Positions 35,837 to 46,566 of a stretch of DNA of 64,000 nucleotides are shown here, piece by piece. A program made the position numbers and the translations under genes. How positions within the stretch are numbered: position 1 is the stretch's first letter; each line of letters opens with the position of its first letter. This DNA comes from Mycobacterium heckeshornense (GTDB lineage: Bacteria > Actinomycetota > Actinomycetes > Mycobacteriales > Mycobacteriaceae). The stretch is from contig NZ_AP024237.1 of assembly GCF_016592155.1 (NCBI RefSeq), forward strand, positions 1,488,001 through 1,552,000, written 5' to 3'. The notes under the pieces are model-generated. The model had not been told where the DNA came from, searched no databases, and saw only the letters and a list, made by a program, of their open reading frames with translations.

Positions 35837-37463
35837 ACCAGGTCGGCCAGCCCCGGCGCGCCATAGTTGGCGAGATCGCTGCGCACCGCCACATCACCAG
35901 GCGACTGAAACAGCGGAAGGCTGAAACCTTCCCGCCAGATCATCGCATCGACCTGATTGGCGAGCGCACGCGCCTTGTTGTCGTCCAACTCGGAGAGTGT
36001 CTGCTCGATCTTGGCATCGATCTGCGGACTGCCGATTTTGCCGAAATTGCTTTCACCGTCCGAGGTGTAGATCTGGGGAGCGCCGACAGGGGAAAAGCGT
36101 TACCCACCCAACCGAACTGAGCGAGGTCGAAGTCGCCGACGCTCACGTGCTGGCTGAAAAACCCGGTGCCCGGCTTCGGTTCGAGCACCAGCTTGACACC
36201 GATCTGCGCCAGGTTGTGCTGAGCGACCAGGGCGATCTGCCGGGCCGTCGGCGCGTCATAAAACACATCCCGGATGACAAGCCGTTTTCCGTTCTTTTCC
36301 CGCACCGTGCCATTGAGCTTCCAGCCCAGCGCATCCAAATCTCTACGCGCCTGGTCAGGATTGAAAGCGGCTGGAGCACTGTTGTTTTGGTAGCCGAGCT
36401 GGCCCGCGACGTAGACATGGTTGTTCAGCGGAGCCGGGTGATCGGTCAGGCCGTGCTGGACGACATTGACGATGGCCTGGCGGTCGATGCCCCTGCAGAT
36501 CGCCAGCCGCAACCGCGCGTCGGCCAAGAGGGACCCGGGTGCGCCGTTGAAAGTCAGGTGGTACCAGGTTGGCGCCGGCGCACGCCGGATCACGATCCCC
36601 GCAGTTCGCTGCGCAGTGACTAAATCGTCGAGCGTCGTCACACCGGCGGCGTCGATAGCGTTGTTTTGCAGGGCGGGAATGACCGCGGTGGCGTCGAGCA
36701 CCAAAAAGGTGATGGAGTCAAGTCGCGGCTTGGCACCCCACCAGCGAGGGTTGCGGGTCAGCACGATGCGCTGCGCGGTCTTGTCGATGGTGGAAACGAT
36801 GAACGGTCCGGCCGACGGGCCCGGCGCATTGAGCTGGCCCTTGTTGAAGACGTCGGGATTCGCCGTCATGCTGCGGGGTTGGATGCCGCCGGCAAACATC
36901 CCGCGCCACTCCGCATACGGTTGGGCGAAGGTGACGACGGCCTGGCGATCGTCAACTCCGCGGGTCACCGAGCGCACCCGTTCGAACCCGGCCCTGCTCG
37001 CGATCAGGTATCGCTTGTCCCGGCCGCTGCACGCTTCGACCTCGGATCTGAGATCTTCCCAGGTGAATGGGGTGCCATCGCTCCAGACGGCTTTGGGATT
37101 GATGGTGTAGGTGACCACCTGCGGGTCGATGCTGGTCAACTCGGCACCGATGAAATAGTCAGTGTTGAGTTTTAGCGATCCATCTGCCTGGGTGATAAAT
37201 GCCCCCGGCAGTGTCGGCATGACGATCGAGCCGACGTCGGCCGTGTTGCCGTCGATGTTCAACTCGTTGAAATTCGACGGGAATCCCGTCAGCGCAAGGC
37301 GCAGGTTACCGCCGTCGCGCAGGGTGGCCGGGTCACGCGGATTTATGTCGCTGGTGGTGCCGACGCGCGCGGTGTGGCCGTGCTGCAGGTCCCGATATCC
37401 GGCCGCGCACCCGGCGGCGATCAGACCGACAACGAGCGCAAGTAACGCAACCTTGTAAGCCAT
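35806..37463 (-). pseudogene. oppA: Oligopeptide-binding lipoprotein OppA, frameshifted
   Basis: The protein starts at 37463 with MAYKVALLALVVGLIAAGC, a lipoprotein signal, and matches SBP family 5 up to FDLAQFGWVGNAFPLSALP at about 36080. There the frame breaks: the C-terminal 90 residues (…SNFGKIGSPQIDAKIEQTLS…, LPLFQSPGDVAVRSDLANYG) are in another frame ending at 35806. One extra C in the C4 run (plus-strand GGGG 36075-36078) restores a full protein of about 550 residues. The break would remove the last segment of the binding fold. It is either a recent inactivation, phase variation, or an error in a homopolymer. OppA delivers peptides to OppBCD. Confidence 0.87.
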
Positions 37464-37488
37464 CGCCGGGTGCCTCACCCGCGCGATG

Positions 37489-39339
37489 CTAACCGCTGGC
37501 CACATCGGAATGTGCCCGCGGCACCGCCGCCAGCAGTCGTCTGGTGTACTCGTGTTGCGGGTTGGTGAACACCTGATCGCTGTCTCCCTGCTCCACAATC
37601 ATTCCCCGGTACATCACCGCCACCCGATGGGCCAAATGCTTAACAACCGAAAGATCATGTGACACAAAGAGGTAGGACAACCCGAACTGCCGCTGCAGGT
37701 CCAGCAGCAAGTTGACGATGCCGGCCTGGATCGATACGTCGAGCGCTGACACCGGCTCGTCGAGGGCGAGGATCTTCGGCCGCAGCGCAAGCGCACGGGC
37801 GATCCCGATCCGCTGCTTTTGTCCGCCGGAGAACTCGGCGGGATAGCGGCTGGCGTCGGAGTGGTCCAGTCCGACGACCGCCAGGAGTTCAGCGACTCGT
37901 TCGTCGCACTCACGCTTGCTGAATCCGTTGGCACGCAACGGTTCAGCGATCACGTCGAAGACCGGCAGCCGTGGATCGAGTGAGGCGATTGGATCCTGAA
38001 ACACCACCTGCAGCTCGGTCCGCAGTCGACGTCGGGCGGCTGAGTCGAGAACCGCGACATCGGCGCCGAGGATCTCGATGGAACCTGCCTCCGGCTTGGT
38101 GAACTCCAGAATTTGCGTTAGGGTCGTCGATTTGCCCGAACCGGATTCGCCGACGATGCCCAACGTCCGGCCCTGTTCCAAGGTGAAGCTGATCCCGTCG
38201 ACCGCACGCACCTCGCCCACCTGCCTGCGCAACACCACGCCCTTGGTGAGCCGGTAGGTTTTGGCGAGGTCGGTGACCCGCAGCACCACCCGTGGGTGCC
38301 CCCCAGCGGCATCGGTCGGCTGCGGCTGCGTTGACACGCCGAACACGTCGGCTGCGCTGCGTCCCGCGACGTCGTCGGTGCGGATGCACGCCGCCCAGTG
38401 GCCGTCGGCGACGTAGGCGAGATCGGGCTCCGCCGAACGGCATTCGTCAATCGCCAAGGGGCAGCGAGGAGCGAACGTACAGGCGCCGGGCGAAAGCGAC
38501 GTCATCGTCGGCGGCGCTCCCGGGATCGGAATCAGCCGGGTGCCCTGCGCGGCGTCGAGTCGCGGCACCGAGCCGAGCAGCCCGACTGTGTAAGGCATGC
38601 GGCGGTCGCGGTAGAGCTCGTCGACTGTGGCGATCTCGACGGGACGTCCGGCATACATGACCAGTGCCCGGTCGGCGAATTCCGACACCACACCCAGGTC
38701 GTGGGTGATGATCAGCACTCCGGCGCCGGTGACGTCGCGAGCGGTTCTCAGCACGTCGAGAATCTGCGCCTGCACCGTGACATCCAGCGCAGTGGTGGGT
38801 TCGTCGCAGATGAGCAGATCCGGGTCGTTGGCGATCGCGATTGCGATCACCACCCGCTGGCGCTCGCCACCTGAGAGCTCGTGCGGGAAGGCCCTGGCCC
38901 GGCGCCGCGGCTGCGCGATGCCGACCAGCTCGAGCAGCTCGACGGCACGCCGGCGCGCATCGGCCCGGCTGATCTCGCGATTGTGGACCTCGATAGCTTC
39001 CGCTATCTGGTCGCCGATGGTGTAGACGGGTGTCAGCGCCGACATCGGGTCTTGAAATACGGTGCCGATCATCCTGCCGCGGATCTGTGACATCGCGCGG
39101 TCGGACAGCCCGAGTAGCTCCTTGCCGTGCAGCCGTATCGATCCCGACACTCGAGCGTATTCCGGCAGCAATCCGATCACGGCTAAGGCCGCGGTTGTTT
39201 TGCCGCAACCGGATTCGCCGACGATCGCGACCACTTCGCCCGGATCGATGTGGTAGCTCGTGCCCCGCACCGCGGGCACCCGGATGTCCTCGGTTTCGAA
39301 GCTCACGTTCAGATCAGTCACGTCGAGCACAGCCGTCAC
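37489..39339 (-). CDS. oppD: Oligopeptide ABC importer ATPase OppD, double nucleotide-binding protein
   Basis: 616 residues from the GTG at 39339 (GTGA overlap with oppC); an ATG at 39366 would overlap oppC by 31 bp. Two ATPase domains are fused: the first with [27 protein letters not shown] and [13 protein letters not shown]; the second from about residue 345 with [22 protein letters not shown] and [13 protein letters not shown]. Between them is the Cys-rich oligopeptide-transporter loop ([20 protein letters not shown]), which often carries an iron-sulfur cluster. It powers peptide uptake through OppB/OppC. Confidence 0.95.
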   Translation of the reverse strand: MTAVLDVTDLNVSFETEDIRVPAVRGTSYHIDPGEVVAIVGESGCGKTTAALAVIGLLPEYARVSGSIRLHGKELLGLSDRAMSQIRGRMIGTVFQDPMSALTPVYTIGDQIAEAIEVHNREISRADARRRAVELLELVGIAQPRRRARAFPHELSGGERQRVVIAIAIANDPDLLICDEPTTALDVTVQAQILDVLRTARDVTGAGVLIITHDLGVVSEFADRALVMYAGRPVEIATVDELYRDRRMPYTVGLLGSVPRLDAAQGTRLIPIPGAPPTMTSLSPGACTFAPRCPLAIDECRSAEPDLAYVADGHWAACIRTDDVAGRSAADVFGVSTQPQPTDAAGGHPRVVLRVTDLAKTYRLTKGVVLRRQVGEVRAVDGISFTLEQGRTLGIVGESGSGKSTTLTQILEFTKPEAGSIEILGADVAVLDSAARRRLRTELQVVFQDPIASLDPRLPVFDVIAEPLRANGFSKRECDERVAELLAVVGLDHSDASRYPAEFSGGQKQRIGIARALALRPKILALDEPVSALDVSIQAGIVNLLLDLQRQFGLSYLFVSHDLSVVKHLAHRVAVMYRGMIVEQGDSDQVFTNPQHEYTRRLLAAVPRAHSDVASG

Positions 39340-40268
39340 TTGGGCCGCCTCCTGCGGCGTGACCATCCGCTACCCGGATCCAAGGCGTCACGCAAGCCGT
39401 CACCGGTAAGGTTGGTGCACAATACGATCAGCACCAATGCTCCGGCCGGGAACAGAAAAACCCATGGGAATGTCGTCGTCGAAGGCGTGCCGTCGGCGAT
39501 CAGTGTGCCTAGTGAAACATCGGGCGGTTGGATGCCAAATCCCAAAAAGCTCAACCCCGTTTCGGCGAGGATAGCGAATCCGACGTTGAGTGTGGCGTCA
39601 ATAATCAGGATCGAAGCGACATTCGGTACGATGTGATGGACGATGACGCGATGGGTTGTGGCGCCCGCATATTTCGCTGCCCGGACAAATTCGCGTTCTC
39701 GCAGGCTCATCGTCAAACCGCGCACCATTCGTGAGCTCACCATCCAGCCGAACGCCGCTAGCAGCGCGATGAGCCACAGAATGCTACTCGACTGTTTGGC
39801 CCGTGGAGTGACGATGGCGATCAGGATGAAGCTGGGCACCACCAGCAGCAGGTCGACCAGCCACATCAACGCCCGGTCGCGCCAGCCGCCGAAGTAACCG
39901 GCCACCGATCCGACCGCGGCGGCGATACTCGTCGAGATCACTGCCACGCAAAAGCCGATCAGCATCGACTTCTGCATGCCGCGCAGGGTCCTAGCCAAAA
40001 GATCCTGGCCGAGTGCATTGGTGCCGAACCAGTGCCGCACTGACGGCGGCTGCAACAGCGCGTCGTAGTCCAGAGCCGTGTAGCTATAGGGCAGGAGCGT
40101 CGGCAGCGCGTAGCAGCCGACGAAGAGCAGGACGAGCAGGATCAACGCCGCCACCGCGGGCTTGTTGCGGATGAACCGGCGTACCACCAGGTTTCGCCGG
40201 GAAGTGAACGCGACTGCTTCGATGCCGGACTGGACGGCGGTGGTCTCGGGGCTGGTCTGTTGCGTCAT
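39336..40268 (-). CDS. oppC: Oligopeptide ABC importer permease OppC
   Basis: 310 residues from the ATG at 40268 inside the oppB stop. An N-terminal cytosolic stretch is followed by TM1 ([20 protein letters not shown]), the typical OppC periplasmic loop ([20 protein letters not shown]) and five further TM helices, with the permease coupling motif [20 protein letters not shown]. It forms the membrane channel with OppB and is coupled by overlapping codons to oppB and oppD. Confidence 0.95.
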   Translation of the reverse strand: MTQQTSPETTAVQSGIEAVAFTSRRNLVVRRFIRNKPAVAALILLVLLFVGCYALPTLLPYSYTALDYDALLQPPSVRHWFGTNALGQDLLARTLRGMQKSMLIGFCVAVISTSIAAAVGSVAGYFGGWRDRALMWLVDLLLVVPSFILIAIVTPRAKQSSSILWLIALLAAFGWMVSSRMVRGLTMSLREREFVRAAKYAGATTHRVIVHHIVPNVASILIIDATLNVGFAILAETGLSFLGFGIQPPDVSLGTLIADGTPSTTTFPWVFLFPAGALVLIVLCTNLTGDGLRDALDPGSGWSRRRRRPK

Positions 40269-41242
40269 GACACCCGCACCCGTGGATCCAGCGCCGCATA
40301 GATGACATCGGACAACAGTCCGGCAAGTAGAACCGCCGCCCCGGAAAACACGGTGATTGCCGCGACCACGTTGGTGTCCTGCGTCGAGATGCCTTGTACC
40401 ACCCACTCGCCCATGCCATGCCAGCCGAAGATCTTCTCGACGAAAACTGCGCCGACGACCAGACCGCTGACCCCGTAGGCGAACAACGTGGCCATCGGAA
40501 TCAGCGCGGTGCGCAAGCCGTGTTTGAACAGCGCACGCCGCCGGGTCAGACCCTTGGCGCGCGCGGTCCGGATGAAATCTTCACTGAGCACGTCGAGCAT
40601 CGCGTTACGTTGGTAGCGGCTGAACCCTGCGATCGCGGCCAGCGCGAGCGTCAGAGTCGGCAACACAATATGCTGGATCCGGTCGACCAGCTGATGCCAT
40701 ACTCCGCCGGCCGAAATCGGTGACGTCTCACCGGTGTACAAAAAGATCCTCAGCCCGGTGAAGTCGTTCACCCGCAGCCCGGCCAGGATGAGCAGGCCGG
40801 CCAGCACGAAGGACGGAATGCTCAGGACGGTCAACGACAGCACGGTGATGACGCGATCGCTGAGGCGGTACTGGCGCACCGCTCCCCAGGCTCCCGCCGC
40901 GACGCCGATCACCGCGCCCAGCACCGAGCCGATCGCCAACAGCCGAAGGCTGACTCCGATCCGGCGCCACAGCTCCTGCGAGACAGGATGACCGGTCACC
41001 GTCGCGCCGAAGTCACCGCGGACCGCCCCGGAAGCCCATTTTGCGTACCGCAGCGGTATGGGCTTATCCAGGCCAAGCTCAACGGCTTTGGCATGGATGG
41101 CTTCGGGCGGGGGCTGTGGGTGGCGCTGGATGAAACTGTCCAGGGGATGAAATGTCACCGAGGTCAGGCAGAACGCCAGAAAAGACGCCAGCGTCAACAG
41201 GACGACATAGTTGAGCAACCGGCGCGCTAGAAAGCGGATCAT
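40265..41242 (-). CDS. oppB: Oligopeptide ABC importer permease OppB
   Basis: 325 residues from the ATG at 41242, the same length as remembered for M. tuberculosis OppB. It starts with TM1 in MIRFLARRLLNYVVLLTLAS, a long external loop, and further TM helices; the coupling motif DFIRTARAKGLTRRRALFKH contacts OppD. First gene of the oppBCDA operon, transcribed away from the carbonic anhydrase gene. Confidence 0.95.
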   Translation of the reverse strand: MIRFLARRLLNYVVLLTLASFLAFCLTSVTFHPLDSFIQRHPQPPPEAIHAKAVELGLDKPIPLRYAKWASGAVRGDFGATVTGHPVSQELWRRIGVSLRLLAIGSVLGAVIGVAAGAWGAVRQYRLSDRVITVLSLTVLSIPSFVLAGLLILAGLRVNDFTGLRIFLYTGETSPISAGGVWHQLVDRIQHIVLPTLTLALAAIAGFSRYQRNAMLDVLSEDFIRTARAKGLTRRRALFKHGLRTALIPMATLFAYGVSGLVVGAVFVEKIFGWHGMGEWVVQGISTQDTNVVAAITVFSGAAVLLAGLLSDVIYAALDPRVRVS

Positions 41243-41448
41243 GTCTGCCTGCTTGGCCAGTCTCGCATGCGCACAGGGTAGCGAGAAGACGCACGGCCCG
41301 GCTGATTGGCGTGGCGGCCATGGTGGGTAGTGCGCCATTGCGATCGGGTTGATCCGGACCAGTGAAATCGCCGCCTCTCATTGCTAGAATCAGCCGCCGA
41401 ATCGTCTGCGCAGCAAACGACGTCGTGCGAGACCACAAGGAGATTGGC

Positions 41449-41940
41449 GTGACGGTTACTGACGAATACCTCGCCAATAACGCCAGATATGCGGCCACGT
41501 TCAAAGGCCCGCTGCCGCTGCCGCCGAGCAAACACGTCGCGGTGCTGGCGTGTATGGACGCCCGGCTGGACGTCTACCGCATCCTCGGGCTCAAGGAGGG
41601 CGAGGCACACGTCATTCGGAATGCCGGCGGGGTGGTCACCGACGACGCAATCCGCTCACTTGCCATCAGCCAGCGGCTACTGGGAACGAGAGAAATCATC
41701 CTGATCCACCACACCGACTGCGGGATGCTCACGTTCACCGACGACGAGTTCAAGGGGGCGATCCAGCAGGAGACCGGTCTTAAGCCCCCGTGGGCCGCCG
41801 AGGCCTTCCCAGACCTCGAAGAAGACGTTCGCCAGTCGTTGCGCCGCATCGAGGCCAGCCCGTTTGTCACCAAACACGAGTCGCTGCGCGGGTTTATCTT
41901 CGACGTCGCCACCGGCAAGCTCAACGAGGTCACTCTCTAG
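41449..41940 (+). CDS. canA: Beta-carbonic anhydrase CanA (Rv1284)
   Basis: 163 residues from the GTG at 41449 with AAGGAG seven bases before it, identical in length to Rv1284. Zinc ligands and dyad appear at the same positions: Cys35 and Asp37 in LACMDARLDV, His and Cys in ILIHHTDCGML. It interconverts CO2 and bicarbonate in the cytosol, supplying bicarbonate for carboxylases and pH balance. It lies upstream of the sulfate-activation genes as in M. tuberculosis, separated here by a thioesterase on the other strand. Confidence 0.96.
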   Translation: MTVTDEYLANNARYAATFKGPLPLPPSKHVAVLACMDARLDVYRILGLKEGEAHVIRNAGGVVTDDAIRSLAISQRLLGTREIILIHHTDCGMLTFTDDEFKGAIQQETGLKPPWAAEAFPDLEEDVRQSLRRIEASPFVTKHESLRGFIFDVATGKLNEVTL

Positions 41941-41964
41941 CCGCTCGACGCGGGGCAGGCGCCA

Positions 41965-42390
41965 TCAGCCGAGCTTGTAGGTGCCAAGCGCCTTCGCGAT
42001 CAGCCGGTCCTGCGGGTCGACGATCTCGGCCTCGCGGTTGACCAGTGACCGGCCGCGCCGCAACGCCCGGCCTATCCCGATCACGTCGGTTGCGCGGGCC
42101 GGCGCCATGAAGTCCAGCGCCATCGACACCGTCACGCCCCTCGGCTGGGGCGGCGTGTCGGCCCCGCACCACGCTGCGGCCATGACCGTGAGATCGGCCA
42201 ACGTCGCGATAGCACCGCCGTGCACCATGTCGCCGACGGTGACATTGGACGGATCCCACGGGAGACGCAGCCGCACCTCGTGGTCGTCGAGCATGTCGGC
42301 GACGATTCCAAGTTTGGCGACGAAGGGGGACTGCGGCAGGAATTGCGCGATCACGTCGCGACCATTCGGCGGTTTGACGGGTGTTGACAT
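41965..42390 (-). CDS. PaaI-type hotdog-fold thioesterase
   Basis: 141 residues from the ATG at 42390. Hotdog pattern: FVAKLGIVADMLDDHEVRLR, then NVTVGDMVHGGAIATLADLT, with HGG as the active-site turn, and VTVSMALDFMAPARATDVIG. Such enzymes hydrolyse acyl-CoA or aryl-CoA esters. The substrate is unknown. It sits between canA and cysD on the opposite strand and shares an intergenic region of 141 bp with the cysD promoter. Confidence 0.88.
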   Translation of the reverse strand: MSTPVKPPNGRDVIAQFLPQSPFVAKLGIVADMLDDHEVRLRLPWDPSNVTVGDMVHGGAIATLADLTVMAAAWCGADTPPQPRGVTVSMALDFMAPARATDVIGIGRALRRGRSLVNREAEIVDPQDRLIAKALGTYKLG

Positions 42391-42446
42391 GTGTCCATGT
42401 TTTCGCACCCCGCCGTCGAGCACCGACCCGGTATCGGAGTCTGCAG

Positions 42447-42477
42447 TTGACAGCTGCTCGGCCGACCGGTTATACAT
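42447..42477 (+). promoter_or_regulatory. Promoter of the cysD operon
   Basis: A perfect -35 TTGACA (42447-42452) and -10 TATACAT (42471-42477) are separated by 18 bp. Transcription would begin at about 42484 and leave a leader of roughly 48 nt before the cysD ATG at 42532. No known riboswitch fold was recognised in the leader. Confidence 0.6.
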
Positions 42478-42531
42478 ACGTCAATGCCGATTATTATGAC
42501 CAGACCTACCAACTTAACCGGGTAAGGATCG

Positions 42532-43473
42532 ATGACCAATCAAGTAGCCACCGGCCCCACCGCCGTTCCGGCAGCCGGCCAATACGAGTTGAGCCATCTG
42601 CGCTCGCTGGAAGCCGAAGCGATCCACATCATCCGGGAGGTGGCCGCGGAGTTCGAGCGGCCGGTGCTGCTGTTTTCCGGCGGCAAGGACTCGATCGTGA
42701 TGTTGCACCTGGCGCTCAAGGCCTTTCATCCTGGCCGGCCGCCTTTCCCGGTGATGCATGTCGACACCGGCCACAACTTCGACGAGGTCATCGCCACCCG
42801 CGACGAGTTGGTCAAACAGACTGGAGTGCGGTTGATCGTGGCCAAGGTGCAAGACGACATCGATGCCGGCCGAGTCGTGGAGACTATCCCGTCACGCAAC
42901 CCCCTTCAGACGGTGACGCTGCTGCGCGCCATCCGCGAAAACCGGTTCGACGCCGCGTTCGGCGGAGCGCGCCGCGACGAGGAACGCGCACGCGCCAAGG
43001 AGCGGGTGTTCAGTTTCCGCGACGAGTTCGGGCAGTGGGATCCCAAGGCGCAACGGCCGGAGGTGTGGAACCTCTACAACGGACGCCACCACAAGGGCGA
43101 GCACATCCGGGTGTTTCCGCTGTCCAACTGGACCGAGTTCGACGTCTGGTCATACGTCGGCGCCGAGAAGATCACCCTCCCGTCAATCTATTTCGCGCAC
43201 CGGCGCAGGGTTTTCGAGCGTGACGGCATGCTGCTGGCCGTGCACCGGTACATGCAGCCGCGTGCAGGAGAGAAGGTGTTCGAGGCGTCGGTGCGGTTCC
43301 GCACCGTCGGCGACGTCACCTGCACCGGTTGCGTGGAATCGACTGCGGCCACGGTGGCCGAGGTGATTGCCGAGACGGCGGTGGCGCGGTTGACCGAGCG
43401 GGGAGCCACCCGCGCCGACGATCGGATCTCGGAAGCCGGCATGGAAGACCGCAAACGGCAGGGGTACTTCTAA
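42532..43473 (+). CDS. cysD: Sulfate adenylyltransferase subunit 2 CysD
   Basis: 313 residues. PAPS-reductase/ATP-pyrophosphatase fold: P-loop LLFSGGKDSIVMLHLALKAF, then HVDTGHNFDEVIATRDELVK, FGGARRDEERARAKERVFSF and the C-terminal RKRQGYF-type end (MEDRKRQGYF). It adenylates sulfate to APS with GTP-driven help from CysN. AAGG precedes the ATG. The stop overlaps the cysNC start (TAATG). Confidence 0.96.
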   Translation: MTNQVATGPTAVPAAGQYELSHLRSLEAEAIHIIREVAAEFERPVLLFSGGKDSIVMLHLALKAFHPGRPPFPVMHVDTGHNFDEVIATRDELVKQTGVRLIVAKVQDDIDAGRVVETIPSRNPLQTVTLLRAIRENRFDAAFGGARRDEERARAKERVFSFRDEFGQWDPKAQRPEVWNLYNGRHHKGEHIRVFPLSNWTEFDVWSYVGAEKITLPSIYFAHRRRVFERDGMLLAVHRYMQPRAGEKVFEASVRFRTVGDVTCTGCVESTAATVAEVIAETAVARLTERGATRADDRISEAGMEDRKRQGYF

Positions 43474-45329
43474 TGACTGGAACTACCACGCTGCTTCGTA
43501 TCGCCACCGCGGGTTCCGTCGACGACGGCAAGTCCACCCTGATCGGGCGGCTGCTCTACGACTCCAAGGCCATGATGGAAGACCAGTGGGCATCGGTGCA
43601 GCGCACCTCCAAGGAACGAGGCCACGACTACACCGACCTGGCGCTGGTCACCGACGGTCTGCGGGCCGAACGCGAGCAGGGCATCACCATCGATGTCGCG
43701 TACCGCTACTTCTCCACGCCCAAGCGGAAATTCATCATCGCCGACACCCCCGGCCACATCCAGTACACCCGCAACATGGTCACCGGAGCCTCCACAGCCC
43801 ACCTGGCAGTCGTGCTCGTCGACGCCCGCCATGGCCTGCGCGAGCAATCCCGCCGGCACACCTTCCTCGCGTCGCTGCTCGGCATCCGCCACATCGTGCT
43901 GGCCGTCAACAAGATGGACCTGATCGACTGGAACCAAGAGAAATTCGAGACTATCCGCGACGAGTTCCACGCCTTCGCCGCCCGGCTTGACGTGCACGAC
44001 GTGGTCACCATTCCGATGTCGGCGCTGCACGGCGACAACGTGGTCACCAAGTCGGAGCACACACCGTGGTACGACGGCCCGGCGCTGCTGCCCTATCTGG
44101 AAGAGGTGTACATCGCCGGCGACCGCAACCTGGTCGACGTCCGGTTCCCCGTCCAGTACGTCATCCGGCCGCAGACTCGCGAGCACCAAGACCACCGCAG
44201 CTACGCGGGCAGCATGGCCAGCGGAGTGATGCGACCGGGCGACGAAGTCGTCGTACTGCCCAGCGGCAAGAGCACCCGCATCACCGCCATCGATGGGCCC
44301 AGCGGCCCGGTGGCCGAAGCGTTTCCGCCGATGGCGATATCGGTCAGGCTCGCCGACGACCTGGACATCTCCCGCGGTGACATGATCGCGCGGCCCACGA
44401 ACCAGCCTCGGGCCGCACGAGAGTTCGACGCGACCGTGTGCTGGATGGCCGACGACGCGGCGCTGGAGCCCGGCCGCGAGTACCTCATCAAGCACACCAC
44501 CCGCACCACACGCGCGAAGGTAAAAGAGCTGGCCTACCGGCTCGACGTCAACACCCTGCACCGCGACAAGAGTGCTACAGCGTTGACACTCAACGAACTT
44601 GGCCGCGTCACGCTGCGCACCCAGGAACCATTGCTGCTCGACGAGTACACCCGCAACACCAGCACGGGGTCATTCATCCTCATCGACCCCTACACCAACG
44701 GGACGGTGGCCGCCGGCATGGTATTGCGCGACGTCTCTGCCCGTACGCCGAGCCCGAACACCGTGCGGCACAAGTCGTTGGTGACCGCCGAAGATCGGTT
44801 AACCGGACGTGGGCGCACCGTATGGTTCACCGGACTGTCCGGATCGGGCAAGTCGTCGGTCGCCATGTTGGTGGAGCGGAAACTGCTGGAAAAGGGCGTT
44901 GCCGCTTACGTTCTCGACGGCGACAATCTGCGACATGGCCTCAACGCCGACCTCGGGTTCAGCATGGCCGATCGCGCGGAAAACCTGCGCCGGCTGGCGC
45001 ATGTGGCGGTGCTGCTCGCCGATTGCGGGCAGACCGTCCTGGTGCCGGCGATCAGCCCGCTCGAAGAGCACCGCAAGCTTGCCCGTCAGGTGCACGCCGA
45101 GGCCGGAATCGACTTCGTCGAGGTGTTCTGTGACACCCCGCTCGAAGACTGTGAGCGACGCGACCCGAAAGGCTTGTATGCCAAGGCTCGGGCCGGCGAG
45201 ATCACGCATTTCACCGGCATCGACAGCCCCTACCAGCGGCCCAAGAATCCCGACCTGCGCCTTACTCCGGACCGCAGCCTCGACGAACTGGCCCAGCAGG
45301 TCGTCGACCTGATCGAGTCGCGGCGGTGA
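43473..45329 (+). CDS. cysN: Bifunctional sulfate adenylyltransferase subunit 1 / APS kinase CysNC
   Basis: 618 residues. The N-terminal GTPase (CysN, about 1-430) has ATAGSVDDGKSTLIGRLLYD, the switch Asp in ADTPGHIQYTRNMVTGAS and NKMDLIDW, followed by EF-Tu-like barrels. The C-terminal APS kinase (CysC, about 440-618) has WFTGLSGSGKSSVAMLVE and DGDNLRHGLNADLGFS. It makes APS and then PAPS for sulfation and sulfur assimilation. It starts within the cysD stop and ends overlapping cysQ (GTGA). Confidence 0.97.
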   Translation: MTGTTTLLRIATAGSVDDGKSTLIGRLLYDSKAMMEDQWASVQRTSKERGHDYTDLALVTDGLRAEREQGITIDVAYRYFSTPKRKFIIADTPGHIQYTRNMVTGASTAHLAVVLVDARHGLREQSRRHTFLASLLGIRHIVLAVNKMDLIDWNQEKFETIRDEFHAFAARLDVHDVVTIPMSALHGDNVVTKSEHTPWYDGPALLPYLEEVYIAGDRNLVDVRFPVQYVIRPQTREHQDHRSYAGSMASGVMRPGDEVVVLPSGKSTRITAIDGPSGPVAEAFPPMAISVRLADDLDISRGDMIARPTNQPRAAREFDATVCWMADDAALEPGREYLIKHTTRTTRAKVKELAYRLDVNTLHRDKSATALTLNELGRVTLRTQEPLLLDEYTRNTSTGSFILIDPYTNGTVAAGMVLRDVSARTPSPNTVRHKSLVTAEDRLTGRGRTVWFTGLSGSGKSSVAMLVERKLLEKGVAAYVLDGDNLRHGLNADLGFSMADRAENLRRLAHVAVLLADCGQTVLVPAISPLEEHRKLARQVHAEAGIDFVEVFCDTPLEDCERRDPKGLYAKARAGEITHFTGIDSPYQRPKNPDLRLTPDRSLDELAQQVVDLIESRR

Positions 45330-46054
45330 GCGACCACGAGCTGGCCGCCCGGTTGGCCACCCAGGCCGGAGAGCTGCTCCTGGCGGTGCGCAACGAGCTC
45401 GCCGACGCGCCCGTAGCCGAACGAAAAGCGGCCGGCGACAAGCGCTCCCACGACTTTTTGATGAAGGCACTGGGAGCCGAGCGGCCAGGGGATGCGGTGC
45501 TGTCCGAAGAAGGCGACGACGACGCGGTGCGGTTGCGCGCCCAGCGGGTCTGGATCGTCGACCCGCTGGACGGCACGCGGGAGTTCTCCGAACCGGGCCG
45601 CGAGGACTGGGCGGTCCACGTGGCGCTGTGGGCATCCGGGGAACTCGTCGCCGGTGCCGTCGCGCTGCCGGCACAGGGTTTTACCCTCGCCACGCCGCAC
45701 GTCGCGCCCCCGCCGGCCCACCACGGCCCGCCACGTATCGTCATCTCACGCACGCGGCCGCCGGCAATTGCGCTGCAAGTGCGTGAACGGCTCGCTGGCA
45801 CCCTGGTGGAACTCGGCTCGGCGGGCGCCAAAGTCGCCGCGATTATCCAGGGCCTGGCCGACGTGTACGTCCACGCCGGCGGACAGTACGAATGGGATTC
45901 GGCGGCACCGGTCGCAGTCGCGCGCGCCGCTGGCTTGCATACCTCCCGCGTCGACGGGTCGGCGCTGGTCTACAACCAACCCGATGCGCTGCTTCCCGAT
46001 TTGCTGGTGTGCCGGCCCGAACATGCCGAGGCGGTGCTGGCCGTCACCGGTTGA
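45326..46054 (+). CDS. cysQ: 3'(2'),5'-bisphosphate nucleotidase CysQ (inositol-phosphatase family)
   Basis: 242 residues from the GTG at 45326 in the cysNC stop. Li-sensitive phosphatase marks: LSEEGDDDA region (metal Glu), [20 protein letters not shown] (DPLDGT) and [20 protein letters not shown] (WD motif). CysQ dephosphorylates PAP/PAPS and so limits PAP build-up. In H37Rv cysQ (Rv2131c) is remembered far from cysDNC; here the gene is translationally coupled to the enzymes that make its substrate. Confidence 0.92.
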   Translation: MSDHELAARLATQAGELLLAVRNELADAPVAERKAAGDKRSHDFLMKALGAERPGDAVLSEEGDDDAVRLRAQRVWIVDPLDGTREFSEPGREDWAVHVALWASGELVAGAVALPAQGFTLATPHVAPPPAHHGPPRIVISRTRPPAIALQVRERLAGTLVELGSAGAKVAAIIQGLADVYVHAGGQYEWDSAAPVAVARAAGLHTSRVDGSALVYNQPDALLPDLLVCRPEHAEAVLAVTG

Positions 46055-46083
46055 TGCTGGCTTGCGGTGGCAGAATTCAGGGC

Positions 46084-46566
46084 GTGCGCATGTCGGCCAA
46101 GGCGGAATACGCGGTCCGGGCGATGATCCAGCTAGCCACGGCCGATAGCGGCAAGCTGGTCAAGACCGACGACCTGGCGCACGCCCAGGGCATACCGCCG
46201 CAATTCCTTGTCGACATCCTCTCCGACCTGCGTACCGACCGCCTGGTCCGAAGCCACCGGGGCCGCGACGGCGGATACGAGCTGGCCCGGCCGGGCACCG
46301 AGATCAGCATCGCCGACGTGCTGCGCTGCATTGACGGTCCGCTGGCCAGCGTGCGCGACATCGGGCTGGGCGACCTGCCCTATTCCGGGCCGACGGCCGC
46401 GCTGACCGATGTCTGGCGGGCGCTGCGCGCGAGCATGCGGTCGGTGCTCGAGGAAACGACCCTGGCCGACGTGGCTGCAGGCACGCTGCCCAAACATGTC
46501 AAAAAGCTCGCCGACGACTACCGCGCTCAGGAAAAAAAGCGGCACGGCCCGCGCAGTGCCAGCTGA
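46084..46566 (+). CDS. Rrf2 family transcriptional regulator (Rv1287-like)
   Basis: 160 residues from the GTG at 46084; an ATG at 46090 is an alternative. The Rrf2 winged helix is seen as [40 protein letters not shown] and [20 protein letters not shown]. Only one cysteine ([10 protein letters not shown]) occurs, so the three-cysteine iron-sulfur site of IscR/NsrR is absent. This resembles cluster-free members such as CymR. It lies 30 bp after cysQ, probably in the same operon, so control of sulfur assimilation is a reasonable inference. Confidence 0.92.
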   Translation: MRMSAKAEYAVRAMIQLATADSGKLVKTDDLAHAQGIPPQFLVDILSDLRTDRLVRSHRGRDGGYELARPGTEISIADVLRCIDGPLASVRDIGLGDLPYSGPTAALTDVWRALRASMRSVLEETTLADVAAGTLPKHVKKLADDYRAQEKKRHGPRSAS

